Source of the DNA: Hyphomicrobiales bacterium
GTDB lineage: Bacteria; Pseudomonadota; Alphaproteobacteria; Rhizobiales; Xanthobacteraceae
Length of the DNA stretch: 64,000 bases
Direction: 5' to 3'
Assembly: GCA_013911975.1 (NCBI GenBank)
Contig: JACESF010000007.1
Coordinates: 37,598-101,597, forward strand
Shown: positions 53,955-64,000 of the stretch, in pieces
Layout of the letters: the number at the start of each line of letters is the position of its first letter
Numbering within the stretch: the first letter of the stretch is position 1
Made by a program: the position numbers and the translations under genes
Notes under the pieces: model-generated
The model's input: only the letters and a program-made list of their open reading frames with translations
Databases searched by the model: none
What the model was told of the DNA's origin: nothing

Positions 53955-55259
53955 ATGGCTTCTTCTGAAAGTGGTGGCGTGGCGCAAGTGTCCGCCAATC
54001 GCTGGCTGCAATTGATCGCCGGCGTCGTCTGCATGGTGGCGGCGGCGAACATCCAATATTCCTGGACGCTGTTCGTCCCGGAGATCCAGAACGCCAATGG
54101 CTGGAGCCGCGCCTCCATCCAGGTGGCCTTCACCGTCTTCGTGGTGGTGCAGACCTGGCTCTCGCCGGTCCAGGGCTACTTCATCGACAAGTACGGCCCG
54201 CGCGCTGTGGTGCTGGTGGGTGGCCTCTTCACCGGCCTGTCCTGGATCGTGAATTCCTATGCCACCTCGCTCACCGGCTTCTATGTGGGCGCGGCTATCG
54301 GCGGCATCGGCGTCGGCTGCGTGTATTCCACCTGCGTCAACAGCGCGCTGCGGTGGTTCCCGGACAAGCGCGGTCTCGCGGTGGGTCTCACCGCCGCCGG
54401 CTACGGCTCGGGCACGGTGCTCACCATCATGCCGATCGCCAACATGCTGAAGACGACGCCCTACAGCGAGGTGTTCTTCCTGTTCGGCTGCATCCAGGGC
54501 ATCATCATCCTGCTCGCCGCCGGCTTCCTGCGCGCGCCGCAGAAGGGCGAAGTGGTGTTCTCCAGCACGGTCGCCCAGAGCCGGCGCGACTACACGCTGG
54601 GCGAGGCGCTGCGGACCCCGGTCTTCTGGGTCATGCTGTTCATGTTCATCTGCACCGTGACGGGCGGCCTCATGGCCGTGGCCCAGCTCGGCGTCATCGC
54701 GGAAGACCTCGGGGTCAAGAAGGTCGAGGTGAACCTCTACTTCTTCGCCATGGCCGCGCTGCCCTTCGCCCTGATGCTGGACCGCATCCTGAACGGCATC
54801 TCGCGGCCCCTGTTCGGCTGGATCTCGGACCATATCGGCCGTGAGAAGACCATGTTCTTCGCCTTCGCCATGGAAGGCATCGGCATCGTCGCGCTCGGCA
54901 CGTTCGGCCACAATCCGTGGGCGTTCATCATCCTGTCGGGCATCGTCTTCCTGGCCTGGGGCGAGGTCTACTCGCTGTTCTCGGCCACCGCGGCGGACAC
55001 GTTCGGCAGCGCCCATGTGGGTAAGATCTACGGCGTCCTCTACACGGCGAAAGGCTTCGCCGCGCTGCTGGTGCCCGTGGCCAACCTGATCATGGAAGCG
55101 ACCGGCTCCTGGGCGACGGTTCTCTATATCGTCGCGGCCATGGATCTGACCGCCGCCTTCTCCGCCCTCTTCATCCTCAAGCCGCTTTTGGCCCGGCATC
55201 ACCGGATCAACAACGAAGCGGCGGCTCGCGCATCCGTCCAGGCGCCGGCCGGGGTTTGA
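53955..55259 (+). CDS. oxlT: Oxalate/formate antiporter OxlT, copy 1
   Basis: Twelve-span MFS transporter of 434 residues that exchanges oxalate and formate. The two basic residues that bind oxalate are in LDRILNGISRPLFGW (Arg) and YTAKGFAALLVP (Lys), both as in OxlT. The N-terminal half has IQYSWTLFVPEIQNANGWSR. It is 91 bases after frc; a perfect terminator follows at 55326. It is a clear relative of the next gene. Confidence 0.9.
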   Translation: MASSESGGVAQVSANRWLQLIAGVVCMVAAANIQYSWTLFVPEIQNANGWSRASIQVAFTVFVVVQTWLSPVQGYFIDKYGPRAVVLVGGLFTGLSWIVNSYATSLTGFYVGAAIGGIGVGCVYSTCVNSALRWFPDKRGLAVGLTAAGYGSGTVLTIMPIANMLKTTPYSEVFFLFGCIQGIIILLAAGFLRAPQKGEVVFSSTVAQSRRDYTLGEALRTPVFWVMLFMFICTVTGGLMAVAQLGVIAEDLGVKKVEVNLYFFAMAALPFALMLDRILNGISRPLFGWISDHIGREKTMFFAFAMEGIGIVALGTFGHNPWAFIILSGIVFLAWGEVYSLFSATAADTFGSAHVGKIYGVLYTAKGFAALLVPVANLIMEATGSWATVLYIVAAMDLTAAFSALFILKPLLARHHRINNEAAARASVQAPAGV

Positions 55260-55325
55260 TATTCCGACGCGGGCCTCGGCCCGCATCGACAACGGTCCCT
55301 CCAGCCGCCTCCGGGCGGCTCCTAG

Positions 55326-55353
55326 AGCCCCGGCGCAAGCCGGGGCTTTTTTT
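55326..55353 (+). terminator. Rho-independent terminator after oxlT copy 1
   Basis: AGCCCCGGC (55326-55334), GCAA tetraloop, GCCGGGGCT (55339-55347), then a run of seven T. It ends the CBS-frc-oxlT unit. Confidence 0.9.
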
Positions 55354-55733
55354 GTTTCCCGGGGCCAAGTCGGCGTCTGCCGCGTCGTTGGCATTGGGGC
55401 GACATGTATAATTTCTGCCTGATCCAGCAGTATGCGCATCATCTGAAAATAATAACTCGACATAAATCACGTAAATAAAAGTAAAAATGCAAAATTACAT
55501 TCTGTATATGATTTCAAATTGCGTCATTTATTGAAATTTTACTTCGCGCGGCGGCGTAACCTAACCGTTACATAGCCGAAATTTGCATTATGAATACCGT
55601 ATACGACATTCATCCTGCCCTCCTCAAAAGCGCGGCGAGGCGTCGGTGCCCTCCCGCGCGAACACAAGGAATGGCGCCGTCACGGGCCGTTCATCGTCGC
55701 AGAAACGATGACCCGTCAGAGGAAGGGTAGGAA
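55354..55733. other. AT-rich intergenic region before oxlT copy 2
   Basis: 380 bases with no gene. The stretch 55440-55560 is unusually AT-rich for this genome. It contains GTAAC-N6-GTTAC (55556-55571) and CGTATAC (55598-55604), the latter shared with the palindrome at 51893. It is probably a complex control region for oxlT copy 2. Confidence 0.6.
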
Positions 55734-57041
55734 ATGTCTCAGCTTCAAACGCCAAAGGCCGGGCCCGTGGGCGGCCGCTGGCTCCAGCTCGTCATCGGCA
55801 TCGTGTGCATGTCGATGATCGCCAACATGCAATATGGCTGGACCCTGTTCGTGGAGCCCATCAACGACAAGCACCAATGGGGCCGCGCCGCCATCCAGGT
55901 GGCCTTCACCATCTTCGTGCTCACCGAGACCTGGCTCGTGCCCATCGAGGGCTGGTTCGTGGACAAGTTCGGCCCGCGGATCGTGGTCTTCATCGGCGGC
56001 CTGCTGTGCGCGGCCTCCTGGGCTCTGAACTCCGTCGCCGATTCGCTCGCCATGCTCTATGTGGCCGCGGCTATCGGCGGGACGGGCGCGGGCGCGGTCT
56101 ATGGCACCTGCGTCGGTGCGGCGCTGAAATGGTTCCCCGACCGGCGCGGCCTCGCCGCCGGCCTCACCGCCGCCGGCTTCGGCGCGGGGTCGGCCTTCAC
56201 CATCATCCCCGTGGCGGCCATGATCGAGCGGTCCGGCTACCAGGCCACCTTCCTGTTCTTCGGCCTGCTCCAGGGCGGCGTGGTGCTGGTGATGGCCTTC
56301 TTCCTCCAGGCCCCGAAGGCCGGGCAGCTTGCCGCCTCCGCCAGCAAGGCCGTGAAGCAGTCGCGCCGGGACTACGCGCCCGTCGCCATGCTGAAGTCCC
56401 CGGTCTTCTGGGTGATGTACCTCATGTTCGTCCTGGTGGCGGGCGGCGGCCTCATGGCGACCGCGCAGCTCGGCTCTATCGCCAAGGACTTCAAGATCGC
56501 GGGCGTGCCGGTCTCCATGCTGGGCCTCACCATGCCGGCCCTCACCTTCGCACTCTCCATCGACCGGGTGCTGAACGGCGTGTGCCGGCCCTTCTTCGGC
56601 TGGGTGTCGGACAATATCGGCCGTGAGAACACCATGTTCATCGCCTTCGCCCTGGAAGCCGTGGGCGTGCTGGCGCTGGCGCATTTCGGCACCAACCCGA
56701 TCCTGTTCGTGATCCTCACCGGCCTCGTTTTCTTCGCCTGGGGCGAGATCTACTCGCTCTTCCCCGCCACGTGCGGCGACACGTTCGGCTCCACCTACGC
56801 CACCACCAATGCCGGCCTGCTCTACACCGCGAAGGGCACCGCCTCCCTGGTGGTGCCGGTGGCGAGCATCGTGGTGGCCCAATATGGCAACTGGGACCTG
56901 GTGTTCCTGGTGACCGCCGCCGTGAACGCCATCGCGGCGCTCATGGCGCTGTTCGTGCTGAAGCCCATGCGGGCGCGGTTCGTCGCGGAGGCGCGGGTGG
57001 AGGAAGAGCGCACGGCCGGAGCCGTGGAGGCGGCGCACTAG
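55734..57041 (+). CDS. Oxalate/formate antiporter-type MFS transporter, copy 2
   Basis: Paralogue of the upstream OxlT, 435 residues, twelve spans. Conserved features are IDRVLNGVCRPFFGW (Arg) and YTAKGTASLVVPVA (Lys), and AAIGGTGAGAVYGTCVGAAL in the first half. Because substrate-binding residues are kept, oxalate, formate or a related carboxylate is likely. It has its own upstream region and terminator (57068), so it can be controlled separately from copy 1. Confidence 0.87.
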   Translation: MSQLQTPKAGPVGGRWLQLVIGIVCMSMIANMQYGWTLFVEPINDKHQWGRAAIQVAFTIFVLTETWLVPIEGWFVDKFGPRIVVFIGGLLCAASWALNSVADSLAMLYVAAAIGGTGAGAVYGTCVGAALKWFPDRRGLAAGLTAAGFGAGSAFTIIPVAAMIERSGYQATFLFFGLLQGGVVLVMAFFLQAPKAGQLAASASKAVKQSRRDYAPVAMLKSPVFWVMYLMFVLVAGGGLMATAQLGSIAKDFKIAGVPVSMLGLTMPALTFALSIDRVLNGVCRPFFGWVSDNIGRENTMFIAFALEAVGVLALAHFGTNPILFVILTGLVFFAWGEIYSLFPATCGDTFGSTYATTNAGLLYTAKGTASLVVPVASIVVAQYGNWDLVFLVTAAVNAIAALMALFVLKPMRARFVAEARVEEERTAGAVEAAH

Positions 57042-57067
57042 CCTCGTCCTCATCGCCTGAAATGGCA

Positions 57068-57105
57068 CGAGCCCTCCCGGAGGACCGGGAGGGCTCGTTG
57101 CGTTT
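57068..57105 (+). terminator. Terminator after oxlT copy 2
   Basis: CGAGCCCTCCCGG (57068-57080), loop AGGA, CCGGGAGGGCTCG (57085-57097), then TTGCGTTTT. Perfect 13-bp stem; may also serve the convergent small gene. Confidence 0.8.
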
Positions 57106-57122
57106 TGGCCCTGCGGCCCGTC

Positions 57123-57362
57123 TCAGAAGGCGCGGGGGAAGGAGGCCCAGGCCGGGTCCGCCTTCGCCTCGCCCTTGTCGCCGCCGAACCGGGTCGCGGC
57201 GGTGCGCACGGCGTTCTCGCCGCCCAGCGCCATTTCGATGCCGAAGCCCGGCTCGCCCGCGGGCGCCATGTGGGCGCGGGGGAGCGCGAAGCTCAGGACC
57301 GCGCCGGTGAGGGCGATCCCGGCGAGGGCGAGGGCGGAAAGGTCGAGAAGGGTCGAGGTCAT
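57123..57362 (-). CDS. Small hypothetical membrane protein
   Basis: Not a recognised family. The 79-residue product has one N-terminal span (LLDLSALALAGIALTGAVLS) and a soluble Gly/Ala-rich tail ending in ADPAWASFPRAF. ATG 57362 has GGAG six bases upstream. It is convergent with oxlT copy 2. Its upstream gap contains GGTATAC near 57436, resembling half of the oxalate-module palindromes. Confidence 0.6.
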   Translation of the reverse strand: MTSTLLDLSALALAGIALTGAVLSFALPRAHMAPAGEPGFGIEMALGGENAVRTAATRFGGDKGEAKADPAWASFPRAF

Positions 57363-57559
57363 GATGAACTCCGTTGCGGGCGGGAGCCTCGCGTCAATTT
57401 CGGAATGCATACTGACCTAGATCGCCGGTCTCGTGGTATACATAATAATCAACCCACCCCACCGGATGCTGCATGGCAGCAATGTGCGGCCCGTCCCGGT
57501 GCGGGAGAGGTCTAACATCCTGAAATCGCAGGACGTGCCCGGTGCAACCCGGTCGGCGC

Positions 57560-59191
57560 CTATCCTCGCAGGTGCGAGAGAAGTCCCAGCGTGGAGCCGG
57601 ACGTACCGGCAGGTGCCGCTCCGCCTTCCACGGCGGGAAGCAGGTCGGTGGCCATTTCCTTGCCCAGTTCGACGCCCCATTGGTCGAAGGCATTGATGCC
57701 CCAGATGGCGGCTTCCACGAACACCCGGTGCTCGTAGAGGGCGATGATCCGCCCCAGCGTGAAGGGGTCGAGGCTGGGATAGGCGAGGGTGACGGACGGC
57801 CGGTTGCCGGGGAACACCTTGTGGGGCGCGAGTGCGGCGGCATCGTCCGGGGCCATGCCCTTCGCCAGGAGCTGCGCGGTCGCCTCCTCCAGGGAGCGGC
57901 CCCGCATGAGGGCTTCGGACTGGGCGAGGCAATTGGCCTTCAGCAAAGCATGGTGGTGGGCGAGGTGCGGCTCGTGCCCCTCCGCCGCGATGAGGAATTC
58001 CACCGGGATGATGTCGGTGCCCTGGTGGAGCAACTGGAAGAAGGCGTGCTGGGCGTTGGTGCCCGGCTCGCCCCACACCAGCGGGCCGGTGGCGGTGAGG
58101 GGGCGCGTGCCGTCCAGGGCCACGCTCTTGCCGTTGCTCTCCATGTCCAGTTGCTGGAGATAGGCGGGCAGGCGGGCGAGGCGCTGGTCATAGGGAATGA
58201 CCGCGCGGCTCGGGAGGTCGCAGACGTTCCGGTGCCAGACGCCCACCAGAGCCAGCAGCACCGGCAGGTTTTCCCGCAGCGGGGCCGCGCGGAAATGGGC
58301 GTCCATGTCGGCGGCGCCCGCCAGCATTTCCCGGAACCGCTCCGGCCCCACCGCGATCTGCACCGGCAGGCCGATGGCGGACCACAGCGAATAGCGTCCG
58401 CCTACCCAGTCCCAGAAGCCGAAGGTGCGCTCCGCCGCGATGCCGAAGGCGCGCACATGGTCGAGGGCGGTGGAGACGGCGCAGAAATGCGCGCCCACGG
58501 CGTCCTCGCCCAGCGCCTGCGCGATCCAGGCGCGGGCGGTGCGCGCGTTGGTCATGGTCTCCACGGTGGTGAAGGTCTTGGAGGCCACGATGAAGAGGGT
58601 GGTGGCGGGGTCGAGCGGCTTCAGCGTGTCGGCGATATGGGCGCCGTCCACGTTGGAGACGAAATGGCTGCGCGGCCCGTCATGGTAGGGCGCGAGCGCC
58701 AGCGTCGCCATGGCGGGGCCGAGGTCCGAGCCGCCGATGCCGATATTCACCACGTCCGTGAAGCGGGCGCCGCCATGCCCCGCGATGGCGCCGGAGCGCA
58801 CGCCGTCCGCGAACGCGGCGAGCCGGGCGAGGGTCTCCCGCACGCCGCTTTTCACGTCCGCGCCGTCCACATCAAGGGGCGCGTCGCCGGTGTCGCGCAG
58901 CGCCACATGGAGCACGGCCCGGTTCTCCGTGCCGTTGATGCGGGCGCCCGCGAACATGGCCGCGCGCCGCTCCTCCACCCCCGCCGCGCGGGCGAGGTCC
59001 AGCAGCAGCGCCAGGGTCTGCTCGGTGAGCGCGGTCTTGGAGAAGTCCATCAGCAGGTCGCCGCAGGCGGCGGAGAACCGCGCGAACCGCCCGTCCTGCG
59101 CGAACAGCGCGCTGATGCGCGCATCCGCCTGCGCCGCGCGGGCGGAGGACAGGGCGCGCCACAGGTCGGGCAAGCGGCTGCGGTCGGTCAT
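57560..59191 (-). CDS. pgi: Glucose-6-phosphate isomerase
   Basis: Interconverts glucose 6-phosphate and fructose 6-phosphate. The 543-residue protein has [15 protein letters not shown], the SIS sugar-phosphate segment [17 protein letters not shown], and the catalytic [20 protein letters not shown] with the later GNRPS and [15 protein letters not shown] 59191 lies 22 bases after pgl, so it is the last gene of zwf-pgl-pgi. The order suits a cyclic Entner-Doudoroff or pentose phosphate flow. Confidence 0.96.
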   Translation of the reverse strand: MTDRSRLPDLWRALSSARAAQADARISALFAQDGRFARFSAACGDLLMDFSKTALTEQTLALLLDLARAAGVEERRAAMFAGARINGTENRAVLHVALRDTGDAPLDVDGADVKSGVRETLARLAAFADGVRSGAIAGHGGARFTDVVNIGIGGSDLGPAMATLALAPYHDGPRSHFVSNVDGAHIADTLKPLDPATTLFIVASKTFTTVETMTNARTARAWIAQALGEDAVGAHFCAVSTALDHVRAFGIAAERTFGFWDWVGGRYSLWSAIGLPVQIAVGPERFREMLAGAADMDAHFRAAPLRENLPVLLALVGVWHRNVCDLPSRAVIPYDQRLARLPAYLQQLDMESNGKSVALDGTRPLTATGPLVWGEPGTNAQHAFFQLLHQGTDIIPVEFLIAAEGHEPHLAHHHALLKANCLAQSEALMRGRSLEEATAQLLAKGMAPDDAAALAPHKVFPGNRPSVTLAYPSLDPFTLGRIIALYEHRVFVEAAIWGINAFDQWGVELGKEMATDLLPAVEGGAAPAGTSGSTLGLLSHLRG

Positions 59192-59213
59192 GGCGTGCGT
59201 CTCCAACGCGTGT

Positions 59214-59914
59214 TCAGGGACACCAGAAGACGTCCAGGGGACGGCCGAGGTTCCGCAGCACGGCGCGGATCGGCATGTCGGCGAGGGGGCCGTCCGCCAG
59301 GGCGGCCTCCAGGACACGACGCTTGCCGTCGCCCTCGATGTGCAGGAACAGCCGGTCCGCCGCCAGGAGCGGGGGGAGGGTGAAGGTGATGCGCGGCTCG
59401 CCCGCTGCCTCGGCCCGCACCACGGCGAGCCGCGCGGGGGTCGCGGGGTCCACCGCCGCGAGCAGGCCCGCGCCGTGGGGGAAGAAGGAGGCCGTATGGC
59501 CGTCGTCGCCCATGCCCAGCACGGCGGCGGCAAGCGGCAGGGGCAGGCGCCCCACCGCCGCCTCGGCGGCCGCGAGCCCGTCCTCCGGGGCATCGGTGCC
59601 CGTATAGAGGGGGACGAAGGCGGCGTGCGCCGCCGGACCCGCCAGAAGGTGGCGCTTCACGAGGGCGGCGTTGGAACGGTCCGAGCTTTCCGGCACCCAG
59701 CGCTCGTCCACCAGGGTCACGGTGACGCGCGGCCAGTCCAGGGGCGCGCCGGACAGCATCTCGAAGAATCGGGCCGGCGTGCGCCCGCCGGAAACGGCGA
59801 GGCTCGCCGCGCCTTCCCGCGCGCAGCGCGCGCGCAGCGCCTCGCCCACATGGGCGGCCAGCGAGCGGGCCAGCGCGTCGCGGTCGGGGAAGGCGGAGAG
59901 GGCGATGGCGGGGG

Positions 59915-59918
<4 letters not shown>
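59214..59918 (-). CDS. pgl: 6-phosphogluconolactonase
   Basis: Hydrolyses 6-phosphogluconolactone from Zwf. The 234-residue protein has the SIS-like segment [34 protein letters not shown] and [16 protein letters not shown], which carry the active-site residues of the DevB/SOL family. It starts at GTG 59916-59918, overlapping the zwf stop by four bases (GTGA), so translation is coupled. Confidence 0.94.
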
Positions 59919-61387
<1,469 letters not shown>

Positions 61388-61442
61388 GCCTTGCCTCCGT
61401 CTGCGCGCCGGTGCCGGGGAAGGCCGGGCAAGGGGCGCGATC

Positions 61443-61488
61443 CGAACGTTCGATCTACAGGAAACCGCTTACGATTTCATGTAATCGC
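61443..61488 (-). promoter_or_regulatory. Palindromes upstream of zwf
   Basis: CGAACGTTCG (61443-61452) is a perfect 10-bp palindrome; TTAC-N8-GTAA (61469-61484) overlaps CGATT-N6-AATCG. They lie 56-101 bases upstream of the zwf start and could bind a sugar-phosphate regulator of the RpiR/HexR or LacI type. The regulator is not in the window. Confidence 0.45.
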
Positions 61489-61593
61489 TTGAAGGCGGAG
61501 ACATGGCGCGGGCGCGGCGGAAGGAGGAAACCCACCGCCGGAGGCGCGCAGGCCGAGAATCGCGGCGGATCGGCGGACGCACGCGCCCAAACG

Positions 61594-61624
61594 TCGAAAC
61601 CCGCGCGGCCGAAGCCACGCGGGT
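61594..61624 (-). terminator. rpsU terminator with UUCG loop
   Basis: On the coding strand ACCCGCGTGGC, loop TTCG, GCCGCGCGGGT then TTCGACGTTT. One G-T pair. The UUCG tetraloop makes this a very stable hairpin. Confidence 0.75.
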
Positions 61625-61659
61625 CAATCACTCAAGCGAAGTGTTCGACGAAAAAAGAC

Positions 61660-61887
61660 TCAGCGGCTGCGCGGCTTGGAGGGCAGCAGGCCCTCGCGCT
61701 GGGCGCGCTTGCGAGCCAGCTTGCGGGCGCGACGGACGGCCTCGGCCTCCTCGCGGGCGCGCTTCTCGGACGGCTTCTCGTAGTGGCCACGCAGCTTCAT
61801 CTCGCGGAAGATCCCCTCGCGCTGCATCTTCTTCTTGAGCGCCTTGAGAGCCTGATCAACATTGTTGTCGCGGACGAGAACTTGCAC
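61660..61887 (-). CDS. rpsU: 30S ribosomal protein S21
   Basis: Small-subunit protein of 75 residues that helps initiation. It begins [20 protein letters not shown] and has the basic tail [15 protein letters not shown] of S21. ATG 61887. It is not in the dnaG-rpoD operon here, which lies about 14 kb away; it stands alone with its own terminator at 61594. Confidence 0.95.
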   Translation of the reverse strand: MQVLVRDNNVDQALKALKKKMQREGIFREMKLRGHYEKPSEKRAREEAEAVRRARKLARKRAQREGLLPSKPRSR

Positions 61888-62045
61888 GTGTTGCCTCTTC
61901 GAGCTGTTGCGCCGATCGAACTTCGCACTTGAATTGAACGCTCACGACAAGGCGACGTGCAGAGCACGAGAGATCACCTTCCGTGAAAGGAGCGCCCTCA
62001 TACCAGAGTTGGTGGGGCGTGTCCACTTGTCCTGAGCCTGGTGTG

Positions 62046-62678
62046 TCAGGCTCCCGGGGATTTGACCCGCACCACCGCCATGGCCGCGTCGAACGCATCC
62101 TCGATGCCGAGGTCGGACGTGTCCAGCAGCACGGCATCCTCCGCCTTCGCCAGCGGGGCGGAGGCGCGGCCGGAATCGCGCGCGTCCCGCTCGCGGATGT
62201 CGGCGAGCACGTCCTCCAGCGTCTGGCCGGAGCCGCGCGCCGACAATTCCTTGAAGCGGCGCAGGGCGCGCACCTCCGGCGCGGCGGTGACGAACAGCTT
62301 CACCGGCGCGTCGGGACAGATGACGGTGCCGATGTCCCGCCCATCCAGCACCGCGCCGCCCGGCTGGGCGGCGAAGGCGCGCTGAAGCTCGAACAGTGCC
62401 GCGCGCACGGCGGGGCGGGCGGCCACCACGGAGGCGGCGGCGCCCGCCTCGGCGCCCCGCAGGGCCTCGGGGTCGAGGGTGGCGAGGTCCAGCATGCGGG
62501 CGGCGGCGAGGCTCGCCGCCTCGTCGTCCAGCACGCCGTCCTTGAGGCAGCGCGCGCCCACGGCGCGGTAGAGCAGGCCGGTGTCGAGATGCGGCAGGCC
62601 CAGCGTCTGCGCGATCCGGCGCGCGAGGGTGCCCTTGCCGGAGGCGGCGGGGCCGTCGATGGCGATCACGAGGCTCAT
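62046..62678 (-). CDS. cmk: Cytidylate kinase
   Basis: Phosphorylates CMP and dCMP for nucleotide supply. The 210-residue protein has the P-loop [17 protein letters not shown], the substrate segment [15 protein letters not shown], and [23 protein letters not shown] 62678 is seven bases after the aroA stop, so the two are in one operon, a common pairing. The stop codon lies in a small hairpin (62034-62053). Confidence 0.95.
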   Translation of the reverse strand: MSLVIAIDGPAASGKGTLARRIAQTLGLPHLDTGLLYRAVGARCLKDGVLDDEAASLAAARMLDLATLDPEALRGAEAGAAASVVAARPAVRAALFELQRAFAAQPGGAVLDGRDIGTVICPDAPVKLFVTAAPEVRALRRFKELSARGSGQTLEDVLADIRERDARDSGRASAPLAKAEDAVLLDTSDLGIEDAFDAAMAVVRVKSPGA

Positions 62679-62685
62679 GGCCGCC

Positions 62686-64000
62686 TCAGTCGATGCGCGC
62701 GCCGAGGCCGCGCATCATGGGAAGGAAGGTGGGGAAGGAGGTGGCGATGAAGGTGGTGTCGTCGATGGCGACGCCCTCCCGCGAGGCCAGCCCCAGCACG
62801 AGGAAGGCCATGGCGATGCGGTGGTCCATATGCGTGGCCACCGGCCCGCCGCCGCGCACCGTGCCGCCGCCCGCCACGATCAGGTCGTCGCCTTCCACCG
62901 TGTGGGCGATGCCGCACACCGCGAGCCCGTCCGCCACGGCGGCAAGGCGGTCGCTCTCCTTCACCCGCAGCTCGGCAAGGCCGCGCATGGCGGTGGGCCC
63001 CTCGGCGAAGGCCGCCGCCACCGCTAGGATGGGATATTCGTCGATCATCGCCGGGGCGCGCTCGGCGGGCACGTCCACGCCCTTGAGCGCGGAATGGCGC
63101 ACGCGGATGTCCGCCACCGCCTCGCCGCCCTCGGTGCGCTCAGCGAGAATCGTGATGTCGGCGCCCATCTCGCGCAGGGTGGTAACGAGGCCGATGCGCA
63201 GCGGGTTCATCATCATGTCGGTGATGACGATGTCGGATCCCGGCACCAGGATCGCCGCCACCAGGGGGAAGGCGGCGGAAGAGGGGTCGGACGGCACCAC
63301 GACGGGCGCGCCCGTCAGCGCGGGACGGCCCTTGAGCGTGATGGTGCGGCCATGCACGCCGAACGGCTCCACGCGCACGTCGGCGCCGAAATGCGCGAGC
63401 ATGCGCTCCGTGTGGTCGCGCGTCGCCTCGCGCTCGCGCACCACGGTCTCGCCCGAGGCGGCGAGGCCCGCCAGCAGCACGGCGGACTTCACCTGCGCGG
63501 AGGGAACCGGGGTCTCGTAGGTGAAGGCCGAAAGGTCGGCGAGACCCTGGAGGCGCATCGGCAGGCGCCCGCCCTCGGCGGCGGACAGCTGCGTCACGCC
63601 CATGGCGGCGAGCGGATCGAGCACGCGGCGCATGGGGCGCTTGCGCAGGCTGGCGTCGCCGTCGAACGTGGCGGCGATGGGATTGCCCGCCACCGCGCCC
63701 ATCATGAGGCGCACGCCGGTGCCGGAATTGCCGAAATCGAGGGTCTCGGCGGGTGCCTGGAAGCCGCCGACGCCGACGCCCTCCACCCGCCATTCCCCAT
63801 CGCCCAGCCGCTCCACCGTGGCGCCGAGCGCGGCGCAGGCCTTCGCGGTGTTCAGCACGTCCTCGCCTTCGAGAAGGCCGCTGATGCGCGTCTCACCCCG
63901 GGAGAGCGCGCCCAGGATCAGCGCGCGGTGCGACACCGACTTGTCGCCGGGCACCCGCACCGTGCCCGCGAGGGCGGGGGAGGGCCGGGCCGTGGCGGGA
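62686..64000 (-). CDS. aroA: EPSP synthase, class II (CP4-type), 5' end cut by window
   Basis: Makes 5-enolpyruvylshikimate 3-phosphate in aromatic amino acid synthesis. The visible 438 codons start within [20 protein letters not shown] and include [42 protein letters not shown] and [14 protein letters not shown], the class II set. The motif is [12 protein letters not shown], with Gly where the glyphosate-tolerant CP4 enzyme has Ala100. The real start lies beyond base 64000. cmk follows seven bases after the stop. Confidence 0.95.
   Translation of the reverse strand, partial: PATARPSPALAGTVRVPGDKSVSHRALILGALSRGETRISGLLEGEDVLNTAKACAALGATVERLGDGEWRVEGVGVGGFQAPAETLDFGNSGTGVRLMMGAVAGNPIAATFDGDASLRKRPMRRVLDPLAAMGVTQLSAAEGGRLPMRLQGLADLSAFTYETPVPSAQVKSAVLLAGLAASGETVVREREATRDHTERMLAHFGADVRVEPFGVHGRTITLKGRPALTGAPVVVPSDPSSAAFPLVAAILVPGSDIVITDMMMNPLRIGLVTTLREMGADITILAERTEGGEAVADIRVRHSALKGVDVPAERAPAMIDEYPILAVAAAFAEGPTAMRGLAELRVKESDRLAAVADGLAVCGIAHTVEGDDLIVAGGGTVRGGGPVATHMDHRIAMAFLVLGLASREGVAIDDTTFIATSFPTFLPMMRGLGARID

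Overview
This is a 64 kb, very GC-rich chromosomal segment of an alphaproteobacterium. The gene content (class II AroA, zinc-ligand-poor DnaG, DUF3126, DUF2849, DUF2865, Tim44-like protein, CHCC zinc-finger protein, fdsGBACD formate dehydrogenase) fits the Hyphomicrobiales, most likely Xanthobacteraceae (Xanthobacter/Azorhizobium/Ancylobacter-like). That placement is inferred from protein families, not from a marker-gene search. I see no rRNA or tRNA genes, CRISPR array, prophage or transposase. Most of the window is ordinary, densely packed core genome with 4-nt start/stop overlaps.

Layout: 1-7.5 kb holds a partial ABC-F ATPase, an acyltransferase, TreZ (trehalose), a FAD monooxygenase with a small zinc-finger protein, and a Tim44-like protein. 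7.5-15 kb holds a lipid kinase, TerC, a membrane protein of unknown function, CysE, a PcaD-type lactonase and a His-rich zinc exporter. 15-22.8 kb is a complete NAD-dependent formate dehydrogenase operon fdsG-fdsB-fdsA-fdhD-fdsD under a LysR regulator; two composite palindromic repeats sit inside it. 23.9-31.3 kb is an assimilatory sulfur block: sulfate ABC transporter (sbp-cysTWA), APS reductase (cysH), DUF934, sulfite reductase (cysI) and DUF2849.

31.4-43.7 kb is mixed: enoyl-CoA hydratase/isomerase, a 69-residue membrane protein that shares a palindromic operator with sbp, a divergent TetR-ohr peroxide module, a protease-inhibitor lipoprotein, then a conserved run CDP-alcohol transferase - AI-2E - hdaA - ppk1 - ppx. 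43.8-50 kb carries rpoD, dnaG, a YqeY protein, carA and a YciI protein. 51-57 kb is an oxalate module: GntR regulator, CBS protein, formyl-CoA transferase and two OxlT-type antiporters, with related palindromes in its promoter regions. 57-64 kb is pgi, pgl, zwf, rpsU, cmk and a 5'-truncated aroA.

Functionally the most notable link is C1/C2 metabolism: oxalate taken up by OxlT and activated by Frc would yield formate, which the Fds enzyme oxidises to CO2 with NADH production. The oxalyl-CoA decarboxylase needed between these steps is not in the window. The best candidates for under-described biology are the shared palindrome of the sulfur genes and the small membrane protein, the Cys-containing TetR paired with ohr, the palindrome set of the oxalate module, and the repeats that split the fds operon.
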